A DNA stretch of 64,000 nucleotides, taken from assembly GCA_021234155.1 (NCBI GenBank), contig JAJEKV010000023.1, positions 5,417,945-5,481,944 of the forward strand. The letters are read 5' to 3'. The translations under genes were made by a program, and so were the position numbers. The notes under the pieces are model-generated. The model ran no database searches. It saw only the letters and a program-made list of their open reading frames with translations, and was not told where the DNA came from. Position 1 is the stretch's first letter; every line of letters starts with the position of its first letter. Source of the stretch: Isoetes taiwanensis (Eukaryota; Streptophyta; Lycopodiopsida; Isoetales; Isoetaceae). Below, one piece after another: positions 57,235 through 64,000 of the stretch.

Positions 57235-60152
57235 ATGTGAGATGAGTAAAATGGAGCCAGGGAAGTCCAAAGGAGGCCATTGCCCTAGGCTCCAATGGAG
57301 GAAGATGGGTTGCCTTTTGTTGCACCCTTGCAACTGTGACGGAATTTTGAGAGGGTATAATAACTGCAGTTGATCCATTTGATAGTGTGAATGATGAGAG
57401 GCTGGGAGATGAACATCTTGGAGTTGGCATTGTGAAGCTTCTTATCGAAGTTGATACAATCATGTCCCAGGGAAGCTCTAGTGATTGCATTGTGTGCTCA
57501 GGGCTGCTGGAGTCCCAAGCTCAGTTGAGATGGCCAATTAGATATATTACACACAAGAATGGTGATACTCTAGATTGCCCCTTGAACTACACACCCCAAG
57601 GCCCACCCAAGGCCATGTGGAAGATTTGGTGGTCGATGAGCATCCTTTGATCACAAGGAAGAGACGCTATGTCTTTCATAAAAGGCAGCCAAAGGTGCCC
57701 AAGAGGCCTAGAAGTGACAAATATTTAGAAAGGATGGAAAGTATGGCACCAACCAAAGAAAACCTGGAGGCAATTAGGGGACAAGAGTGTTGCAACCTAG
57801 ATTGCACAAAGGCAAAGATACAATGTGGATGACCTCAAATGCAGATAAGGTCCCAATACATTGGACAGACTTCAAAAAGATAGGATTAATTTCATTTACT
57901 CCTTGTGTAGGAATTCCAGCTATGATGAAAAACGGGGATCGGCTACTATATCAATTGAGGGGCATGAAGGTATGTATGAGAGCATTGAGATGGATTCTTG
58001 GGGTGAGCAAGTCTTCATTTTCTGATCTTTGGGGAGCAGGTTAGAAAAGGGCACACTTTGTTCCAACATGGTAATGCACTCACTTTGAAAACTAGAGCAA
58101 ATACTCTAAAGGCCATTGCAGTCTTGAGAGCTTTGTGAGATACATGTCTCAATCTATGCCTCACAAGTCGAAGGTGAGCGAAAGCACGCGTGTGCGTAGT
58201 GGTGCAAAGAGTGTTGCCACAACACTATATCCGAAGGAGTGCCTTAAGGAGGTCAACTCCATCCTAGAAACTACCGGAGGTAGGCCTCTTTCTCAATCAC
58301 ATTTCATTAAGTTATGGAGCACTCACTTCTCGGACGTGAGTGTCCTACAACACATGCCATTCTCAAAGTGCAACACTTGCATTCAACTCAAGGATACACT
58401 TGTATCAACTGCAATAGAGAAAGAAAGAATGGCAATTAGGGGAGCAATTTGCAGATCACCAAAGGGACCAAATATCATGTAGACGATTGTATTGGCGGTG
58501 GAGAACATTTTCCGAGATGCGGCCCGGACAAATATTTGTGTATAATTCATGATAAGATGGACCAACACAAGACTTTCTTGCCAAAGCTAGATCCTTTACC
58601 CAAAGCGTTGTCAAAACGCTTTTCGGATGAAAGTAAGTCCGGCGGGTGTATTAACACATGGTCATGGAACTGGAACATATGGTCATTTTGTGCTTGATCT
58701 ATGGAGAGATGATCCAAACTTCCATGTGAGCTCTATTTTCAAGTGCCCGAGAACACTAGAGAAAGGATCGATAGAAGGGAGGAGGTATTCCCCTTCAAAC
58801 ACCCATTTTGAGGCTTTGATGGATGATCAACCTCTTTGTTACCAAAGGCGGATAAAAAAGCTCACATCCAAGGTGTCTAGTGAATCAAGGAGGACTTGGG
58901 ATGATTTCCCCTTACTTGAGAAATCACCAGCCGAGGAGCTATGTGTTGATTGGACAACCTGGAAAGAAAAACAAGAATAGATGGATGTTTGGGGCAATGT
59001 CATACTTGGCGGTGGTGGGAGTATTCAAAGTTGTGAAAGTGGGATTCATGATGGTTGGGCATACGCATGATGATATAGATGGATTCTTTGGAACTTTCTC
59101 CACCAAGCTCAAGAGAGAAAACGTGACCACTCTCCCTGAACTAATGGATGTGTTTGAGAGCTGCATTGACCCCAACCCAATGGCTTTCTTGATGGATGAG
59201 GTTGCAGATTGGAAATCATTTGTAGAAGGATACTTGCTAGATGGTAAGGACCAGTTGACAGGACACACAAAGCCACTTCAGTTCAAGTTTTGGGTTAGGG
59301 ATGGAATACCAATCATGCAATATAAGTGGAGACCAGGTGACAAGTTGTGGATGCCTGTACAAGGTATCGAGTTGTGGCAAAGGGGTGCTGCTGGTGAAGT
59401 TCTCATTCCTAAAGGGCAGCCAAAACCAATACCTCCCTTCAAGACAGTCAAAGACTCTAGCCAACCAGGTGGTGAAGGGCATCGGGGATTACATAACGAC
59501 TTTGGGATGATGTTGAAATGGAAAGCACACCTCCACTCTTAAGAAAAATCAAATGGACTCCCTAATCAAGTCTTGGGGGAGAAAGTTGTGACATGCTTAG
59601 AAAACCGAGCGACCATGTGGGAGGGAGCTAAGAGGCGGGTTCTTGCGAGTCAAGATGGGAGGGTTCTCAAGGTGCAAGCACGTCTAAGAATGCTCCCAAC
59701 AAGGGTTCCAAGTGGTTTGTGGGAAGTAAGGCCTCAAAGCCGAAGTGGTTTGATCTTCCTGAGTGGGATCCCTTTGAGGACATCAAGGAAGGATACTTTG
59801 TGCTAGTAAGGCGATGATGAGGATCGTCCAATATGGTTAGGGGTGGCACTCTCTCGATGTAACCACCACTATGCCCGATGGAGAGGAGTTGCGTCCCGGA
59901 TTCCAAATTCAATATTGGGAGCCCATTGGGAGACACAAGAAGGGCAACTTGAAGGAGCAATACACTGACTGCTGGGAGAAGAAGTGGAGGGCAAATTATG
60001 CTGACCCTCAAAGGAGGGAATTGGTGGAGTGTGTGGTATGGTCATATCCAAGTTCTCACGTTGCAAAGGACAACACACACAAGATCCCAAGAAGGGAGAT
60101 GGACAAGGCCATGAGCAACCTCCATGCTATATCATTGTATGAGGGCACATAA
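57235..60152 (+). pseudogene. DUF7869-like protein of element B, candidate transposase, frameshifted
   Basis: Order of recognisable parts: GVGIVKLLIEVDTIMSQG (about 57,410), a Cys cluster ECCNLDCTK (about 57,790), GMKVCMRALRWILGVSKSSF (about 57,960), CNTCIQLKDTL (about 58,370), IIHDKMDQHKTFLPKL (about 58,540), THGHGTGTYGHFVLDLW (about 58,650) and VGFMMVGHTHDDIDGFFGTF (about 59,040). The GHTH[ED]DID block is the signature I know from DUF7869 proteins, which look transposon-derived with an RNase H-like fold; this recall should be checked. A basic C-terminal part runs to about 60,152. At least five frame changes and one TGA break it. It ends about 170 bp from the right terminal repeat. Confidence 0.7.
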
Positions 60153-60248
60153 TATTGAGAAGTTTGAAAACTATCTCAACTAGTGGTTTGTAAAATTTAT
60201 GAGGAAAACAAGTAACCCAATTCTATGTGTGTCATGTGTAATTCTATT

Positions 60249-60348
60249 CAAGCAATCAATTCAGAAATTTCTTTTATGGTGTGTGAGTCCCATTTTCAGT
60301 CCGAGTCCCAAAATTCAAGATTTGTCCCACTTTAATTAAATACGACTT
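60249..60348 (-). repeat. Element B right terminal inverted repeat with GGGACTC subterminal motifs
   Basis: The 25-bp terminal repeat is at 60,324–60,348. Reading inward on the minus strand, GGGAC (in the repeat) is followed by TTTTGGGACTCGG and AAAATGGGACTCAC at roughly 21–25-bp steps. Spaced subterminal copies are typical transposase binding sites. Confidence 0.75.
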
Positions 60349-60352
60349 TGAA

Positions 60353-63036
60353 CTGCCATCCTCGAAATTTGTCATACGCTGCAGGCAGAAGAAAGAGAAT
60401 GAAAATTGCAGGTCCAACTATATGGGCATTAGCAGGCAGAAAGAGAAGATCTGATTGTTTGGACGAAGACACAAAGCAATTAGTCATTCAATTTTGGTTA
60501 AACAACACCAAGGTTTCACCTAAATACAGGGATGTAAGAAAGAAAAGGCATCAGGCAATCCAGTTTCTTGATATACCACAGGTATTTCATTCTTTATTGT
60601 ATGAAATGCTTCTGATCCCTCATGTATATGTTCACTTTTATTGGAATTTATAGTATCTTCTTTGTTTTGATGTATGAATGCTTTCTAATGACTGATCTAT
60701 CATTTATGTATTCACTTTTACTTACTTTTACATATGCAATCACCTTTGTTGGTTTGCTTACATTTATTGACCATGTCTATTCTATTCCTTTCTTATTTAT
60801 GCAGTGACTCCAAAATTCTTAACCAATGTACAGATTAGATATTTGCATAATATTGTATGTTATACATGTCTATAGAGTACATATCTTGCACTCAGACTTT
60901 CAGATAGTGCCTATGGACTTCAAGAATTTACTCTAGAACATTAATATGCTCTAGGGTATAGTAATGTACCCACACTGCTACTTTATCCTTACACATGTAT
61001 TTAATGTACATGTGTAATGTGTATTCTGTTGTCCTTATGTATATTGTAAGTACATTCTGAGTGCATATGAGTACATATGAGTACATTATGAGTACATGTT
61101 AGTACATTTTGACTCCGCATGTACTCAATTGCACATACAAAATCTTTTATTAACTATGATGATTTGAATGCACAGGCTGAGCTGTACCAGAACTTTGTGG
61201 AGCAACACCCAGAGGCAGACATTGTCATCAGATTGTTCGAATACCTCAAACCTGATTGTGTAAGGAAGCTAAAGGAAAGAAACACATGTTGTTGTGTCAA
61301 GCATGAGCAAGCAGAGAACTTCAGGAAGGCATTTAATTCTATGAGGGCTAAGCTCCACATCAATTGTAGCTGCAATTGTGAAGTTTGTGCTGCTAACAAA
61401 AATGATGGAATTTGTCAGGCTCACAAGCATACATACTGTAATGTCAGCACTCTATGGAGGAGTATGGTTTGTCCAAAACAGGATAGTGACGAGTGGCACA
61501 AATTAAATTGTATTACAAGTGATTGCAAGAACTGTGGTAAGCAGAACATTATCTTGTGTCCAAAAGAAACTGAAAATGACATTGAAAGTGAAGTCAATTG
61601 GCAAATATACTCTTATGTGGATGAGAAGTCTAAAAAAGGAGTCTCAAGAAGGCTCAGATTGGTGGACAAGACAACAAATGCACCTGTAATGCTGGATGCC
61701 ATATTTGGTCACATGAAGACATTTATCCATCACAACTTTGCAGCTCACTGGCAAAGCAAAGAATTCAGAAGATGTGTTCAAAACCTGAGAGATGATTCAG
61801 TGATATTAGTGGTTGACTTTGCAGAAAATTATACATTGAAGCCTCAAAGAGGTTCAGTTAGAACATTGGAATGCAGACCAAGTTACTATAATGGTACAGA
61901 TTACCATGCTAAAGGTAAATGGCATCTTGAAGAAGACTGTTCACTTGTATATTTCTGATGACAGAAATCATGATACACATTTTGTACAACATACATTTAA
62001 GCTTCATCTGAAATGGCTGAAAGAAAATGGTGGATCTCATGTACAGTATCATATTGTGTGGTCTGATGGTTGTGCTGCACAATACAAATCCAAAAGAAAT
62101 TTATATTTCATTACCAGGTACTATGTTGAATATGGCATTCATTTACAATGGAACTACTTTGGTTCTGGGCATGGAAAAGGTGAACATGATGGAGAGTCTG
62201 CCAAGGCCAAGCAGGTACTTGCAGCCGAACAGTTACGAGAACATGGAACAGAGATTAGAGGTGCACATGATGCTTGTGTTGTCTTAAGGAGCAAGCAATC
62301 TAATGTTAACAGAGTATACTGGGAAGTGAAGGAGTCAGATATTGATAGAACCAATGCATTGGATGTGCAACCTCTTCCTGGTATTCAGAAATTGCATGCT
62401 ATAGCTTCTATAAGTCCAACTGACCCCACCTTAGTAATGGTGAGACCATTATCTTGCTTTTGCAATGCTTGCATTAACTTTGAATGGGATGCTTGTGAGT
62501 CCATTTCATTCTGTGGGAAGTGGCAATTAAAGAAGCTAGTACCCCGAGTAAGTACTCATTGTGAAGTAGAGAATGAGGAAACTGCTGCTTTTGCAAATGT
62601 AAATGAAGAGCTAGAAGATCTAGTACAGGTAGGTGATATGTTTGCTTCTTTTGCTGCACCAGGAAATGAAGAAAATGTGCCATACTATATCCTTCTTTGC
62701 AAGAAAACAAAATTTCTTTTGCAGGAAAATGTTATTGACGATTACAAAAATTATCACCATACAGGTGAAACAGTCATATCCGCCTATTACTATCAAAAAT
62801 TGCCTGGTTGTCACCACAAGTATAAGTTATTGGATTACAAAGAAGTTCTTGTACCTGCAGAGTCTGTTATTGGAGCAAAGTTTGCAATGCCGAAAGTAAA
62901 TCATAAGGTGAAGGGTGATTGTCTACTGATGTGCATGAGATGCTACTGGGAAGTTTGCCTGAAATGCTACATGATCTGGAATAGCTTGAACAGATTATAT
63001 GTTGGACAGATTATATGTTGGAGAGAAGTAATCTGA
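60353..63036 (+). pseudogene. Element A transposase, C-terminal part (RNase H-like, GHGKGEHDG type)
   Basis: Exon 60,353–60,581 continues the frame from 47,739 (NCHPRNLSYAAGRRKRMKIA, then WALAGRKRRSD). An intron (60,582–61,175) joins in phase to exon 61,176–63,036. Motifs are a Cys/His cluster (CSCNCEVCAANKNDG…CKNCGKQ), an Asp in VILVVDFAENY, SDDRNHDTHFVQHTF, an Asp in HIVWSDGCAAQYKSKRN and an acidic block FGSGHGKGEHDGESAKAKQ. This fits a DDE/D RNase H fold; I know similar proteins from invertebrates and lower plants but cannot name the superfamily. One extra A near 61,850 shifts the frame after FAENYTLKPQ. Length after the joins is about 870 residues. Confidence 0.75.
61045..61110 (+). repeat. 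GAGTACAT short repeats in the transposase intron
   Basis: Variants of TGAGTACAT occur about five times, with related 'gtacat' motifs upstream. Low-complexity intron sequence. Confidence 0.7.
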
Positions 63037-63140
63037 AAAGAGAAAAGTGCTGGTGTAACATGATTTATATTACATTGTAATTGAGTACATCAACTTATTT
63101 CAAAACATGTTTCTTGTTATTGATAACTTTACAGAATATA

Positions 63141-64000
63141 TCAACTTCTTTTATGCCTAACTATTACATCCTGTGGTGGCTGAAATCTCATAGGTATTGC
63201 ATCCATTCTCCTAAGATTTCCGGAGCGCCATATAATGTTAGGACTAGCTGTGGCAGAGGCCACTGCTGCTTCTCTTGCAATTGGAAGCCCACTCCAGCCC
63301 TCACGCAGCACAGTTGACTCGTGTGCACTTGGCAACTGATTCCTTCCCCAAGGATCAGGATCATAGATCTTGTGAATTGCCCAAAGTATTGTTAGCATCT
63401 CATCCCTGGTGCTTCTGTCTTCGATCTGTTCGACCTGTTCCCATAATCCAGGCAGGCTGGTAAGGAATCTTGCTTCATACCCTAAGCCACAAGAGAATGG
63501 TACATCTGGAACATATTCTGCTTCAGTCCCTAAAGGAGATGGTGGTTCATCTGGTTCAACCTCTGCTCCATGTACATGTACAAGTTCTTTTTGTTCTGGT
63601 TCAACCTCTGCTCCATGTATAAATTCCTCTTCAATTTCATTTTCCTCAACTTCTAATCCAATAACAAAAGTTAAAAATTATTAGCATTTATAAAGTATTA
63701 AATCTAAAACTTCCTCAACCTTAAATATTAATAATAGATATAATTTAACAAGTACTCAAAAAGAGTTATGAAAGCAAATCCACATCTAGAAAAGTTACAG
63801 TAAAGCAGATTCAGTTTATCAAAGGCATTGTACATAGGGCCTTTATTCTGTTCATATCTTCGCCGTATTCATCCACTATAGTCTTGATGATAATGTCACC
63901 ATATATGTCCCAATAGTCATCCAACTTATGCTCCTTTATGTAATTGGTAAAATCTGGTGCATATTTCAACCCTACCAGCCAATCAAATAAGAAGGACAGA
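63141..64000 (-). CDS. Convergent gene of element A, partial, unknown function
   Basis: The last exon runs 63,652–63,141 (stop TAG/TGA at 63,141–63,143) after an ATTGGATTAG acceptor. It holds acidic repeats (two GAEVEPE/D units), GLGYEARFLTSLPGLWEQVE, EMLTILWAIHKIYDPDPWGR and IIWRSGNLRRMDAIPMRF. An upstream exon at about 63,834–64,000 reads FDWLVGLKYAPDFTNYIKEH and continues out of the window. The exact splice join is unresolved: the nearest donor would create a stop. It is likely a second element A gene by position. I do not recognise the family. Confidence 0.6.

Larger units (their letters stand above)
47740..60348. mobile_element. Element B: 12.6-kb DNA transposon nested in element A's transposase
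   Basis: Both ends carry the same 25-bp inverted sequence with one mismatch, beginning AAGTCGTATT and finishing AAAGTGGGAC (47,740–47,764; reversed at 60,324–60,348). TGAA is duplicated at 47,736–47,739 and 60,349–60,352. Joining the flanks keeps a single continuous reading frame of the interrupted transposase, which independently confirms both boundaries. Inside are a minus-strand gene with an FCP1-like phosphatase end (48,960–53,810), a plus-strand DUF7869-like gene (57,235–60,152) and about 22 palindromes. The right subterminal region repeats GGGACTC. The family is unassigned; a 4-bp target duplication fits several superfamilies. Confidence 0.85.
46868..64000 (+). mobile_element. Element A: DNA transposon, left end and genes; right end beyond window
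   Basis: The left end is a 21-bp terminal repeat starting GGGTAAAAGCATG and finishing TAGGGTG (46,868–46,888), one base different from the perfect ends of the MITE at 39,132–39,459. A transposase frame starts at 47,228 and, after a nested 12.6-kb insertion, finishes at 63,036. A convergent minus-strand gene lies at 63,141–64,000. The right terminal repeat is not in the window. The preceding 4 bp (AAGA) may be the target duplication. The region 46,889–47,227 is AT-rich 5' sequence without a gene. Confidence 0.75.

Noticed and set aside
61851-61851. Programmed frameshift in the element A transposase
   Set aside because: The shift follows a simple A-run, and the gene also has a TAA; mutation or assembly error is simpler.

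Overview
The window is nuclear DNA of a large-genome land plant. The evidence is multi-exon genes with GT–AG introns, plant-type gene fragments (SIZ1 SUMO ligase, cinnamate 4-hydroxylase, omega-amidase, a complete ADCK2-like ABC1 kinase), Ty3/gypsy chromoviruses primed by initiator tRNA-Met, LINE tails, and DNA transposons whose protein types I mainly associate with non-angiosperm lineages. A fern or gymnosperm is my best guess, with low confidence. The species cannot be fixed from the sequence alone.

Layout. 1–5.6 kb: four diverged copies of a ~1.2–1.5 kb non-coding repeat with two LINE tails inserted. 5.7–10.2 kb: little recognisable, with an eroded coding-like stretch at 8.0–10.0 kb. 10.2–17.3 kb: a segmental duplication (10.6–11.6 and 15.7–16.9 kb) flanking the 3' end of a gypsy element with a 1,583-bp LTR; it also holds a hAT-type MITE, two LINE-type insertions and a broken C4H (CYP73) exon. 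18.6–22.3 kb: SIZ1-like exons (PHD finger and PINIT) triplicated in tandem with a 1,119-bp period and fused to an omega-amidase exon. 24.6–28.05 kb: an apparently intact 13-exon ADCK2-like kinase gene, the best conserved host gene here. 29–38.9 kb: mostly non-coding, with a foldback element, a hAT-like MITE and a possible plastid-protein gene. 38.95–44.87 kb: a complete but disrupted minus-strand gypsy element (207-bp LTRs, CCATC target duplication) carrying two nested MITEs.

The most interesting part is 46.87–64.0 kb. A DNA transposon (element A) begins at 46,868 inside a LINE relic. Its transposase frame runs from 47,228 and stops abruptly at 47,739. The same frame resumes at 60,353. Between them lies a 12,609-bp insertion (element B, 47,740–60,348) with 25-bp terminal inverted repeats and a 4-bp target duplication (TGAA). 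Joining the two flanks keeps the transposase frame. Element B carries a plus-strand gene resembling the DUF7869-type (GHTHDDID) proteins, which is its candidate transposase. It also carries a minus-strand multi-exon gene ending in a plant-type FCP1/NIF HAD-phosphatase domain, and about 22 copies of a CGCG-centred palindrome (core TCTCGACTCGCGAGTCGAGA). The palindromes occur only inside element B and only in its introns, 3' flank and upstream DNA, never in the predicted exons. A 328-bp MITE in the gypsy LTR has the same terminal repeat as element A, so the window holds an element and a probable non-autonomous relative.

Most transposon genes show frameshifts or in-frame stops, so B is probably an old or decaying copy. 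Some single-base breaks could be assembly errors. Family names are from memory of motifs; no searches were run.
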